Of a stretch of DNA of 64,000 bases, positions 17,045 through 25,640 are shown in pieces. The notes beneath the pieces were generated by a model. That model made no database searches, was not told the DNA's origin, and saw nothing but the letters and a program-made list of their open reading frames with translations. This DNA comes from Candidatus Villigracilis vicinus (lineage in GTDB: Bacteria; Chloroflexota; Anaerolineae; Anaerolineales; Villigracilaceae): assembly GCA_016721315.1 (NCBI GenBank), contig JADKIL010000014.1, positions 17,951 to 81,950 on the forward strand, in the 5' to 3' direction. Position 1 is the first letter of the stretch. Each line of letters begins with the position of its first letter. A program made the position numbers and the translations under genes.

Positions 17045-17224
17045 TTATTCCTCCATTATTTTAAATTATTTAATTAGGCATCTTGCATAAACAATTTGGA
17101 TTCTTGAAGTTTTACTTCAGGTAATGTTGCCGAAAGCAAAACTTTCGGAGTCTTTTTTACCTTTTCACAAAGTCTATCCAGAGAAAGTAAAGCATAAATT
17201 CCCGCTCAAAATGTTTTGGTAAAT

Positions 17225-17785
17225 TTACCAGAACATAAAACCGGTCAGCCCGGTGAACCAGTCTATGAGAAATTGATAGAACTGCAAGCCGAGCAAAGCA
17301 ACAATGGCTCCGAGAATGGCTCCAGCGATGATGTCTGAAAGGTAGTGTACGCCCATGGCCACACGAGCTAAAGCTACCAGCGGCGCCCAAACCCAAAGGA
17401 TAGTGGCAAGCCAGGGCGGGGCAAGAGCCGAGGCGAGGACTGCAATGAGAAAGGCGCGGGCGGCGTGTCCCGATGGGAAGGAGTGCGGGTCGGTGTTGCG
17501 GTAAATCCCGCCCCATTCGCCTTCAGGACGTTTGCGTTTGAAGAGGAACTTGACCGCCAGCACCACGACTGCCAAACCGGAGAGACCGAAGAACTCCACG
17601 GTTTCCCAGTGCCGCCATTCAGAGCTGCTGAAGAACCAGATGATGATGAGTGCCGCCGCCCAGAACCAAGAGTCGCCGGAGTGCGCGAAGAAGATGGCAA
17701 GGTTGCGCAAAAAACCCGGCTTTTCAGCAACGCGCATCTGACTGGAAAGTCGGGCATCGAGTTCGAGGATGGAACGCAGACTCAT
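17225..17785 (-). CDS. PAP2-family membrane phosphatase
   Basis: Membrane phosphatase of the PAP2/phosphatidic acid phosphatase type 2 family, 186 residues. The three catalytic motifs are present: KFLFKRKRPEG (motif 1), HSFPSGHAARAF (motif 2, catalytic His) and RVAMGVHYLSDIIAG (motif 3). About five transmembrane helices. Likely substrate is a lipid phosphate such as undecaprenyl pyrophosphate or phosphatidic acid; not decidable. The start overlaps the end of the nucleotidyltransferase gene by 4 bases, so it is the last gene of a three-gene operon. Confidence 0.9.
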   Translation of the reverse strand: MSLRSILELDARLSSQMRVAEKPGFLRNLAIFFAHSGDSWFWAAALIIIWFFSSSEWRHWETVEFFGLSGLAVVVLAVKFLFKRKRPEGEWGGIYRNTDPHSFPSGHAARAFLIAVLASALAPPWLATILWVWAPLVALARVAMGVHYLSDIIAGAILGAIVALLGLQFYQFLIDWFTGLTGFMFW

Positions 17786-18597
17786 TTTTTCGCTGCCGCC
17801 CTTGCTTTGGCTTTTTCAGAACGGATCTGGCGGGTGAGGTCTTCGCGCATCAGTTCGAGTTGATGAGGTTTGTCCACATCCATACAGGGTTCGGCTTGCT
17901 GCCAGACAATGGCGCGACCTTTGATGCCGATGCGCTCTGAGGCACGCTCAACCAGACTTTCAAGGGTGAATTGACGGGTGGCAAGTTGAAAGAGGGTGTC
18001 GAAGCCGATAATACCAGCCTGGCGCATAGGACTTTTACGGTTGCCGATGAGGGCTTCCCACACATCCATATGTTCTTTGATGATACTGATACGGGTGATG
18101 TTGATATCTGCGCCGCAAAGTTCAATGTCTTTGAGTTTGGTATATGTTCGTTTGGATTCGGGATAGCGTGCTTCCATCACTTCTTTGGGGCACACGCCGT
18201 AGTACAGGTCATCTTCGGTTTGCATGGCGGTTTTGACGAGCCAATCCACCATGCTGCCGCGCAAAGCGGGAATGTCTGCAGAGCAGACAAGCAGGTGATC
18301 GGTATTGGGTTTCAACTCAAACGATTTTTCAGAACCGGCAACAATATTCGCCAACATACGTCCTTGATTGGAAATATAGTGTAACGGTTTGGAGCAGGCT
18401 AACTCGCTTTTTTGTGAAAGACCGATGATAATGATCTGGTCCACCGATTTGGATTCAGCAAGCGCGTCCACGATCCACTGTACCATGGGCTTGCCTGCCA
18501 CATCGATCAATGCTTTGGAGCCGCCTTGCGAGTAGCGATACAACGGCTCATTGGGTTGCGGGATGCCCCCAGCGAGGACAATGGCATTCATCTTCAT
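17782..18597 (-). CDS. NTP-transferase domain protein (MobA/GT-A-like)
   Basis: A 271-residue cytoplasmic nucleotidyltransferase-like protein. NAIVLAGGIPQPNEPLYRYS and SKALIDVAGKPMVQWIVDAL form the nucleotide-binding signature (loosened GGxSxR type with late Lys). LLVCSADIPALRGSMVDWLV carries the metal-binding Asp. The substrate is unclear: family members make sugar nucleotides, molybdenum cofactors or CDP-alcohols. Middle gene of an operon, 3 bases after the upstream gene and overlapping the PAP2 gene by 4 bases. A CDP-alcohol or lipid-head route with the PAP2 phosphatase is possible but unproven. Confidence 0.8.
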   Translation of the reverse strand: MKMNAIVLAGGIPQPNEPLYRYSQGGSKALIDVAGKPMVQWIVDALAESKSVDQIIIIGLSQKSELACSKPLHYISNQGRMLANIVAGSEKSFELKPNTDHLLVCSADIPALRGSMVDWLVKTAMQTEDDLYYGVCPKEVMEARYPESKRTYTKLKDIELCGADINITRISIIKEHMDVWEALIGNRKSPMRQAGIIGFDTLFQLATRQFTLESLVERASERIGIKGRAIVWQQAEPCMDVDKPHQLELMREDLTRQIRSEKAKARAAAKK

Positions 18598-18600
18598 ACG

Positions 18601-19506
18601 TTAGTTTAACTCCTGCAATTGGGGTTCAAAACCAAGTTTGATCAGCATTTCATCCAGCTCTGCAAAGGAGAGCGGGCGGTTTTTACCTGAGATGGCAACC
18701 AATGCCGCTTCCATCATGTTCGTACCGAAGGAACGTCCTTCTAATACAGGCGTGGTGGTGATGAGGTATTTAATACCGCACTTCTTGAAAAATGCCACAT
18801 CGTCGGGCGTGGTGGTGTTGGTGACAACCACTTTGCCTTCCATGTCGAGGGGCATATTGCGTTTGATGTAATGACAGTCACCGGCAATGACAGTTGCCCA
18901 GTGATAGTACTTCTCCCACTTGGGGGTATGTTTTTCCTGCTTCTCGCCGGTGGGATAGATCCAATCGAAGGGCAAACGTCCAGCGATCGGCATGAGCAAA
19001 GCGGCAACGGTCTTTAATTGGCTTATTTTATGAATGGCGATCGGAATATCCAACCCGAACATGAGGTCACCGAAGACGGTTTCATACCCGGCATCTGCAA
19101 ATGACTGCGACATCCCCCAGCGATCCACACCAACCGTGACCAACACCTTACGCCCGCGCTGGCGGATGTATTCGCCGATCTTCGCATCCAAAAACGCCGG
19201 GGCTTTATTTTCCAACGTATTCTTTAATCCACCGCCATCTACAAGCGGCGTCTTCTTTACAAAACGCACCATCGGTTGTACAGAATATAAGGGATACCAT
19301 TTGCCGTCTGCCAATGCCCCCAAGTCTGCACCACCAACACCGAATGCATCCACTTTTCCGTCCAGTTCCTGATATTTGAGTGCGGCAGCTTCCATATCCC
19401 CATCCGTGCCAATGCGTTCGATGCGTACGGTCTCGCCCAAGAGAGTAACTTCCACAGACTTATTTCGTTTCGATGATCCAATGCTGATGCTGACCGCATG
19501 TTTCAT
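18601..19506 (-). CDS. Conserved protein of unknown function, first gene of a three-gene operon
   Basis: A 301-residue soluble protein without signal peptide. Visible landmarks are VSISIGSSKRNKSVEV at the N terminus, KVDAFGVGGADLGAL, KVLVTVGVDRWGMSQSFADA (Rossmann-like strand and loop) and YLITTTPVLEGRSFGTNMME near the C terminus. I recall such proteins being labelled quinate 5-dehydrogenase in Chloroflexota genomes, but I see no diagnostic catalytic motif and do not adopt that name. The tight operon with a nucleotidyltransferase and a PAP2 phosphatase suggests envelope or lipid metabolism, by inference only. Confidence 0.7.
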   Translation of the reverse strand: MKHAVSISIGSSKRNKSVEVTLLGETVRIERIGTDGDMEAAALKYQELDGKVDAFGVGGADLGALADGKWYPLYSVQPMVRFVKKTPLVDGGGLKNTLENKAPAFLDAKIGEYIRQRGRKVLVTVGVDRWGMSQSFADAGYETVFGDLMFGLDIPIAIHKISQLKTVAALLMPIAGRLPFDWIYPTGEKQEKHTPKWEKYYHWATVIAGDCHYIKRNMPLDMEGKVVVTNTTTPDDVAFFKKCGIKYLITTTPVLEGRSFGTNMMEAALVAISGKNRPLSFAELDEMLIKLGFEPQLQELN

Positions 19507-19553
19507 AAAAAATCCTCCAAGGAAATGTATTGTCAGGTCAGTTATATCACGAT

Positions 19554-22500
19554 TCAGCTTTCGGGTTCGGCAGACGGCGCTTCAGCAGATGGCAGGGTAA
19601 AGTAGAAGGTAGACCCCTTTCCCGGTTCACTATTGACCCAGATCCTGCCATTATGGATCTCAATAATTCGTCGGACGAGAGCAAGTCCCACCCCGGTGCC
19701 TTCCGAATCGGCTTCCAATTTGTTAAATAACCCAAAGATGCGTTCATGATGAATCGATGGAATTCCAATTCCGTTATCGCGGATGTAGAAGATCAGCATA
19801 CTGCCTTCCTGACCCAATTGACCAATCTCGATCCTTGGATTTTCGCTCACGAACTTTGAGGCATTATCGATCAAATTCTGTACAACCTCCACCATCCGCT
19901 GGCGATCCACATAAACAGCATCCATGTCTTCCTGGATATGCACCTGAACACGACTGGTTTGGATGCGTCCTTGCACTAAGTCAAGTGCGTCGTAAACGAT
20001 CTCATTGAAGGGTACCAATTTCGGCGGGTTGACCAAACGCCCGATCCGCGAGAGGTCGAGCAGTTCATTCAACAGGGTTTGCATCTTATCCGTTGCATCT
20101 GAAATTCTTTTTACATCCCCACGCAGCCTTGGCAGGTTACCGGTGAGTGCATCCTGTTCAAGAAAACCAAGAAACCCGCGGATGGTGATGATCGGGGATT
20201 TGAGATCATGCGAAACGGTATAGGTAAAACGCTCCAATTCGGCGTTTTTCCCTTCAAGTTCCTGGATTAATCCCTTTCGAGCAACAAGCTCTTTTTGTAC
20301 CTCGCTGAAAAGACGGGCATTTTCCAAAGCAATGGCGACCTGATTGGCATAGGTTACAGCCAATTCGGCATCTTTTTCGGAGAACTGACTAACACTATGC
20401 CCATCAAGGACGATGATGCCAATAACATTCCCCTTCACTTTTAACGGAATAGCAAGCCAGGATCGAATGTGCGGATTCGGTCGGTCCCCTTTTTTGAAGG
20501 TTGGCATGGAAACTTGAACATCCTCAACAAGGATGTAAGGCGCTTGCCCCACGATCAATGGATAGGATGGTTCATCCAAACTAACCTCGAATTTTCGTCC
20601 TATATGTTCTTCGGGCGGGTCCAACCTGCGGATACTGACGATCTCCAGCACATCTGCCCTGAGCAATTGAACGGAAGCACTATCGTAGGGAATTACTTTT
20701 TCAAGCTGTTCGAGGATCAGGCTGACTGCCCGAGTCTCATCAAGAGTTTCAACGATGATCGCCATGCTTTCGCGCAGAGTCTCTGATTCAGCATTCTTAT
20801 CCTCCAACTCTTTGATCAGTTTCTCGCGTTCGGTCTCCACCCATTTTCGCTGGCTGATATCACGCACCATGATAATGGCAGATTCAGAGGTGACTGGTGC
20901 CACACGCGCTTCAAAGAACTGGATCTCCTCCCCTGGCGGCATACCATACTCAAAGGCATGGACTTGTCCCGAAGAGAGGGCGCGCTCCAATGCGAACATG
21001 GTTTGCTGTAAGATACCCGCCGGGAACATATCCTTGATATTCCTGCCAATGAATTCATGCGGTTCCATAATGGGCACCAGATCAGCAGACGCCATAAAAT
21101 CCAGGAAGACACCGTCTTTTGATATCTCAAAGATCATATCCGGGATCGAGGCAATAATGGCGCGGGTACGCTCCTCGCTTTCCTTCAGATTACGCAGCGC
21201 CTGGCGTTTATCAGAGACATCATAGAACATGCAAAGAATACAGTTCTGATTCTTAATATTGATCAATTCATAGTAAGCAATGGAAGAACGGGTCTCGCCA
21301 TCCTCGCCAGTGAATTCCACTTCGACGTTTTCAAGCGAACCATTCTCCAGCAAGTCTTTTATGAACTGTCCGCGGGCTTCTTCATTCTGCCAGAAATGCA
21401 GGTCAAGAGCAGATTGTCCCAGCGCTTTTTCAGGAATCAGGCTGGACAATTTCCAGAAAGCTTCGTTCGCTTCAAGAAAAACACCTTCATCCAAGGTCAC
21501 AATGGAAATGGCGATGTTACCGTTGTTAAACACCTTACGGAAGCGGTTCTCACTCGAGCGTAATGCCTCTTCCGCAGCTTTCCTTTCGTTCAGTTCGCGC
21601 TGCGCTTCTTCATATAAACGAGCATTATCAATGGCAAGAGATGCCAGCGCCGCCAGTTTCTCGAGCGCAGAAACCTGCTCTAAATTAATGCGATGTTCAT
21701 CTACTGTCGTGGCAACAAGCAGTACACCAAGGACTGTATCCCCAGTTTTTAGCGGAGCACCCGCTACAGATAATATTCTTTCATCAATGCCTTTAGGGTC
21801 TCTCCCCTCCCATGATTGGTATTCTTGCACCAAAACGGTTTCGCCGCGCTCCCAAACTTGGCCAGCGACGTCAACCCCTTTTTCAATAAGAACGCCATTT
21901 CGCTCTTCGTAAATCCCATTTCCCAACTCCTGCCTGAGGCTGGACCCATCCGGAAGGATAAGGTCAATACCAACATTGGGTGTACCAAGCAGGATACTAA
22001 CCCGGACAAGAAGGGATTCGAGCAGCGGTTTTAATTCAAGGCGGTTAAGCAAGCCAAAGGTCGTTTCGTGAAGTGCAGTCAGGTAACTGGCTTGAACCTG
22101 CAGTTTTTCATCTGCGCGCAAACGCTCACGAAGTTCCAAACGCGCATCAGAAAGCGAACGGTTCAAACGCCGGATCAGAATATAGGTCAACACACAGGTG
22201 ATGATAAAAACAGCGGAAAGATCGCGGGCATAGCTCAGCGGTGGGTCAATGCTGTATTGTCGAATCCCCATATATTCCTGGTACGCAAAGAACCAGATCA
22301 CCCCCAGACTAAGCAACCCTGTAAAAAGTCCTTCCATCCACCCAAGCAACAACGCTGCCAACAACACAAGAATAGAGTAGGCAAAGACGGCTATATCCCG
22401 CAACCCGTCTGCTTCGACCGCCTGATAGGTAAGTGCTGACCAAATCAGAACGACCATAAAACTGCCAGCCGTACGCACATGCCCCTTGCGGATCAAGACC

Positions 22501-22718
22501 TGGGTAAAGAAAAGGATAAAAAGTAAAGCTGGAAAAAATAACCTGGAAGAGACGCTTAGCCACTCCCCCGAAACCATACGGGAGATTGTCAGCAGAAGAA
22601 CCATAAAAAACGCAACCCACCCAAATGTATTCAAGGTTTGAGCTGTGCGAGTCTTTTCTTCGTCTTCAAAAATAGATGGCGCAAACAAACGCCGAAACAT
22701 ATTTCGCATCAAGGTCAT
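19554..22718 (-). CDS. Membrane-bound hybrid-input sensor histidine kinase (GAF-PAS-PAS-GAF-HisKA-HATPase)
   Basis: A 1054-residue sensor kinase. Order: about six N-terminal transmembrane helices (to about residue 195), a short coiled linker (RLNRSLSDARLELRERLRAD), a GAF domain (about 215-370), two PAS domains (SENRFRKVFNNGNIAISIV; ERTRAIIASIPDMIFEIS), a second GAF domain (about 650-790), HisKA with phospho-acceptor His in FTYTVSHDLKSPIITIRGF, and HATPase_c with N box VQNLIDNASKFV, G1 IRDNGIGIP and G2 GTGVGLALVRRI. It ends in a short proline/alanine tail. No response regulator is adjacent. Signal unknown. All catalytic boxes are intact. Confidence 0.92.
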   Translation of the reverse strand: MTLMRNMFRRLFAPSIFEDEEKTRTAQTLNTFGWVAFFMVLLLTISRMVSGEWLSVSSRLFFPALLFILFFTQVLIRKGHVRTAGSFMVVLIWSALTYQAVEADGLRDIAVFAYSILVLLAALLLGWMEGLFTGLLSLGVIWFFAYQEYMGIRQYSIDPPLSYARDLSAVFIITCVLTYILIRRLNRSLSDARLELRERLRADEKLQVQASYLTALHETTFGLLNRLELKPLLESLLVRVSILLGTPNVGIDLILPDGSSLRQELGNGIYEERNGVLIEKGVDVAGQVWERGETVLVQEYQSWEGRDPKGIDERILSVAGAPLKTGDTVLGVLLVATTVDEHRINLEQVSALEKLAALASLAIDNARLYEEAQRELNERKAAEEALRSSENRFRKVFNNGNIAISIVTLDEGVFLEANEAFWKLSSLIPEKALGQSALDLHFWQNEEARGQFIKDLLENGSLENVEVEFTGEDGETRSSIAYYELINIKNQNCILCMFYDVSDKRQALRNLKESEERTRAIIASIPDMIFEISKDGVFLDFMASADLVPIMEPHEFIGRNIKDMFPAGILQQTMFALERALSSGQVHAFEYGMPPGEEIQFFEARVAPVTSESAIIMVRDISQRKWVETEREKLIKELEDKNAESETLRESMAIIVETLDETRAVSLILEQLEKVIPYDSASVQLLRADVLEIVSIRRLDPPEEHIGRKFEVSLDEPSYPLIVGQAPYILVEDVQVSMPTFKKGDRPNPHIRSWLAIPLKVKGNVIGIIVLDGHSVSQFSEKDAELAVTYANQVAIALENARLFSEVQKELVARKGLIQELEGKNAELERFTYTVSHDLKSPIITIRGFLGFLEQDALTGNLPRLRGDVKRISDATDKMQTLLNELLDLSRIGRLVNPPKLVPFNEIVYDALDLVQGRIQTSRVQVHIQEDMDAVYVDRQRMVEVVQNLIDNASKFVSENPRIEIGQLGQEGSMLIFYIRDNGIGIPSIHHERIFGLFNKLEADSEGTGVGLALVRRIIEIHNGRIWVNSEPGKGSTFYFTLPSAEAPSAEPES

Positions 22719-22763
22719 TATAAAACAATAGGCATTAGTAAGAAACGATCAGATTAAATAAAG

Positions 22764-22788
22764 AGGCGGAATGCATGGCATTCCGCCT
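22764..22788 (-). terminator. Hairpin terminator after the fumarase operon
   Basis: The arms aggcggaatgc and gcattccgcct are perfect around a 3-base loop. Read on the minus strand, ctctttattt follows. It sits 8 bases past the fumarase beta stop codon. Confidence 0.75.
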
Positions 22789-22795
22789 GGTCGTA

Positions 22796-23422
22796 TTAGT
22801 AAGGCTTTTCCAGCAGTTGATCTAAAACTTTTCTGGAGGCTTCATCAATGACCGTATGCTGGCTGCCGCCATGCGAATCCATGGTGACGACAACCGGGAA
22901 GTCTTTGACCTCGATCAGCCACATGGCTTCGGGGACACCGAATTCCATTTTGAACACACTGTGGACCTTGGTCACCGTTTGCGCAAGAAAGGATGCCGCA
23001 CCGCCGATGGCATGGAAGTACACACTGGGTGTTTCCTGACAGCCTTTTAACGTTTTTGCGCCCATGCCGCCTTTGCCGATCACGCCTTTGACGTTGAAGT
23101 GTTTCATGACATCTGCTTGATACGGCTCTTCACGGATGGATGTAGTTGGACCCGCAGCGATAAATTTATATTCTTTGGTATCCAACCCGGCAACCACGGG
23201 ACCGCAATGGTAGATAACGGCACCATTAAGCAGTTTCTTCAGTTCTTCATACACTTGCAGGTCATCACCCTGGGGTGGGCGGGTCTTTTTGATGAAGGTA
23301 TCGATCATCCATTTATGCGCAGCGTCGCGCCCAGTAAGCATCATACCGGAGATGGCAACAGAGTCGCCAACCTTTAGGTCGCGGATGGCTTCATCACTAA
23401 CAGGAGTGGTAATTTTTTTCAT
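22796..23422 (-). CDS. Fumarate hydratase class I, beta (C-terminal) subunit
   Basis: Two-subunit class I fumarase (or related hydro-lyase such as L(+)-tartrate dehydratase) uses a 4Fe-4S cluster carried by the alpha subunit. This 208-residue protein is the beta part: LKVGDSVAISGMMLTGRDAAH at the N terminus, VVAGLDTKEYKFIAAGPTTS and KGVIGKGGMGAKTL are the family hallmarks. PTTSIREE replaces the more usual PTTSxRM. It lies 51 bases after the alpha gene, with a hairpin between the two. Tartrate as substrate cannot be excluded from sequence. Confidence 0.9.
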   Translation of the reverse strand: MKKITTPVSDEAIRDLKVGDSVAISGMMLTGRDAAHKWMIDTFIKKTRPPQGDDLQVYEELKKLLNGAVIYHCGPVVAGLDTKEYKFIAAGPTTSIREEPYQADVMKHFNVKGVIGKGGMGAKTLKGCQETPSVYFHAIGGAASFLAQTVTKVHSVFKMEFGVPEAMWLIEVKDFPVVVTMDSHGGSQHTVIDEASRKVLDQLLEKPY

Positions 23423-23434
23423 GATCCAAGCTCC

Positions 23435-23463
23435 TTACGCATCACGCAGTGAGTGATGCGTAA
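23435..23463. repeat. Intercistronic palindrome between fumarase subunits
   Basis: The arms ttacgcatcac and gtgatgcgtaa are perfect inverted copies around gcagtga. No T run follows on the minus strand, so it looks like an mRNA-stabilising or mobile palindrome and not a terminator. Confidence 0.6.
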
Positions 23464-23473
23464 ATGGAATTCA

Positions 23474-24346
23474 TCAATCGTACACGATCTCGTCGCCCTT
23501 CACTGTCAACTTACGGCGGCGATATGCCCAGCACATATAAGATACAGAGACAAAGTAGGACGCCGGAAGGCGGCTTAAGCCGACGATCTTGGTATCGAGG
23601 ACGGTAGTCTTGCCGCCAAATCCCATTGGACCGATGCCCATTTCATTGGCTTCCTTTGTCAGGCGTTCTTCCAGTTCGGCGAGTTTCGGGTCCGTATTAC
23701 GGGTGTCCATTTCACTGAACAACACTTCTTTCGACTTGATATAGGAAGAACCACGGTCACCGCCAATGGAGACTCCCAATACACCCGGCGCACACCCCTG
23801 ACCTTGAGCCTTCTGCACCGCATCCAGCACCACCTTGCGGACACCAGCCAAGTCGCGCCCGGCACCGAGAGAATTCTCTGGCAAAGAATATTGGCGACCA
23901 ACATTCTCACAACCGCCGCCTTTGAGCATCAACTCAATGACAAGTTCATTCCCTTCTGTCTCTTCAAAATGGATATAGGGGAAATCGTCGCCGCCCAGGT
24001 TGTTGCCGGTGTTCTTGTCGTAGATGGCATCCACTGCATTGGGACGCATAAAAGATCGCTTGGTCGCTTCTGCCATCGCCGCTCGGATCTGCTTCTTAAG
24101 CTGGATCGTAGACCAACCGACAGGGTAATGCACTTGAAAAATGGGCGTGCCCGTATCCTGGCAGATCGGCGTGGAATTGGCGCGAGACAGGTCGATATTC
24201 TTAAGAATGGTCTCCAAAGCACCGCGCGCCGCCGAACCCGGCTCTTCCTTTTCGATAGACTCTTTTAATCGTTTTTCCACATCAGGCGGCAGGGAACTGG
24301 ATGTGCGCCGGATGAGTTCAAGGATTTCATTGGTTAGATCTCGCAT
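23474..24346 (-). CDS. Fumarate hydratase class I, alpha (N-terminal) subunit
   Basis: A 290-residue iron-sulfur hydro-lyase subunit. Cluster cysteines are seen in STPICQDTGTPIFQVHYPVG, GGGCENVGRQYSLP and GQGCAPGVLGVSIGG, at the spacing expected for the family. MGIGPMGFGGKTTVLDTKI is the conserved C-terminal motif. With the beta subunit it interconverts fumarate and malate in the TCA cycle. First gene of a two-gene minus-strand operon, starting at 24346 with a ggagg-like site. Confidence 0.92.
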   Translation of the reverse strand: MRDLTNEILELIRRTSSSLPPDVEKRLKESIEKEEPGSAARGALETILKNIDLSRANSTPICQDTGTPIFQVHYPVGWSTIQLKKQIRAAMAEATKRSFMRPNAVDAIYDKNTGNNLGGDDFPYIHFEETEGNELVIELMLKGGGCENVGRQYSLPENSLGAGRDLAGVRKVVLDAVQKAQGQGCAPGVLGVSIGGDRGSSYIKSKEVLFSEMDTRNTDPKLAELEERLTKEANEMGIGPMGFGGKTTVLDTKIVGLSRLPASYFVSVSYMCWAYRRRKLTVKGDEIVYD

Positions 24347-24403
24347 GGGTACCTCCGATACAGGTATTTATCTTACTCCCGAAAAGGGGATTTTGCAAAA
24401 CAA

Positions 24404-24436
24404 AAAGAGACCGTCGTTTTCAACGACGGTCTCTTT
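24404..24436 (-). terminator. Terminator of the acyltransferase gene
   Basis: The arms aaagagaccgtcg and cgacggtctcttt pair over 13 bases. On the minus strand they are followed by tttttgtttt. It lies 6 bases past the stop at 24443. Confidence 0.85.
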
Positions 24437-24442
24437 AGCAGG

Positions 24443-25456
24443 TCACTTGAGGATTAGTCTCGCCCGCATCACAAAGCGATTAACGCCCCCCAGGCGGTAT
24501 TTGTAATCTTCGTCGCCACGCATAAAGTCGAACTCATGCCGATTGTTCTCACAACACCATTGAATGGTATTTGCCATTAAGACCCAACCGGGGGAAAGCT
24601 CCATGTGCGCTCGACTAACGCCGGAGTTGTACCCCCAGAATTTGCCGTTGTAATCGAAGTTTAATGAGGCGGCAGTTTTTACGCCACTGATCTCCAGAAA
24701 GCCAAGCCAGAGATAACCACCTTCATGTGCAGCACGTAAAAAGGCGGTCATTTGCTCACGCATGGCAGGATGTAGGAAGGTCGCTTTGTTGGAATCTTGC
24801 ACCATCAGGTCGAAGAAGGCATTAAGTTCAGGCTCGATATCCGCCGATTGGTCGACGATCACGAAGCGCACGTTCAAATCAGACTCGGCAGCACGGCGCA
24901 TTTTGCGGCGGATCTCGTGGCGTTGTTTCTTTTCGATATTAGCAAGATAATCCTCAAAATTTCCATTGAGGGCAATGCGCGGCGTGGGGCGGTACATCTC
25001 TTCGAGGTGAGCCCAGCCGCGTTTCTCAGATTCCGCTTTGAGCGCGGCAAGAGTCGGAGAGTCGTCGGGGAGGTTATACCAATCGAGTTTGGACCAGTTT
25101 CCGGCCAGAGATGAAGCGAGAAAATCCAACAAGCCAGTGACGAATTGAGCATGGTCATCCTTGCGGACGATCAGGTCCAGATAGTCTGAAATTTCGATAC
25201 TGCCATTGAGCAGCAGCGCGGGCTGACCTTCATATTCTGCGATGAAGAGCGGAGCGATGCCAACGAGCCGATCCCCCTCACGTGCAGAAACCAGGATCAG
25301 TTGAGCGTTCTTCCATTCGCCGCCGCCACGATGCTCCCACCAAAGGCGTTGATATTCATGACGAAGAAAGGGCGTATCGCTGATGGACTCTTTGAGAAGT
25401 GCATTCCATTCGTGCGCCTGTAATTGAGAGAAATCGTTGAGAAGGGTATAGTCCAT
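24443..25456 (-). CDS. GNAT-superfamily acyltransferase, BioF2/CelD-FemAB type
   Basis: A 337-residue soluble protein of the double-GNAT (FemAB/CelD-like, Acetyltransf_6) group. Landmarks: HEWNALLKESISDTPFLRHE near the N terminus, a basic linker IEKKQRHEIRRKMRRA that precedes the second GNAT half, GYLWLGFLEISGVKTAASLN (acyl-CoA-binding strand) and NGKFWGYNSGVSRAHMELSP followed by FDFMRGDEDYKYRLG at the C terminus. Such proteins transfer acyl or aminoacyl groups, often in cell-surface polysaccharide biosynthesis; the substrate is unknown. Single gene with its own terminator. Confidence 0.85.
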   Translation of the reverse strand: MDYTLLNDFSQLQAHEWNALLKESISDTPFLRHEYQRLWWEHRGGGEWKNAQLILVSAREGDRLVGIAPLFIAEYEGQPALLLNGSIEISDYLDLIVRKDDHAQFVTGLLDFLASSLAGNWSKLDWYNLPDDSPTLAALKAESEKRGWAHLEEMYRPTPRIALNGNFEDYLANIEKKQRHEIRRKMRRAAESDLNVRFVIVDQSADIEPELNAFFDLMVQDSNKATFLHPAMREQMTAFLRAAHEGGYLWLGFLEISGVKTAASLNFDYNGKFWGYNSGVSRAHMELSPGWVLMANTIQWCCENNRHEFDFMRGDEDYKYRLGGVNRFVMRARLILK

Positions 25457-25515
25457 AGCCGTCGAATTTTACCAGTTTGTATGTTTATCTTTATATGTTG
25501 ACCCAGAAAAAAATT

Positions 25516-25538
25516 CACCCCTGAAATCAGGGGTTTTT
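25516..25538. terminator. Bidirectional-looking hairpin between divergent genes
   Basis: The arms acccctga and tcaggggt are flanked by T5 on the plus strand and by a run of A (T on the minus strand) on the other side. It lies between divergently transcribed genes, where no terminator is needed; see findings. Confidence 0.5.
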
Positions 25539-25640
25539 CTGATGATAAATCTTTAAAAATCGGCACTCCCCAAATTTCGAGGGCGGAAATAGCAGGGACG
25601 TTACCAGTTATAATGAAGGCGACACAAGCGGTTATCTTAC

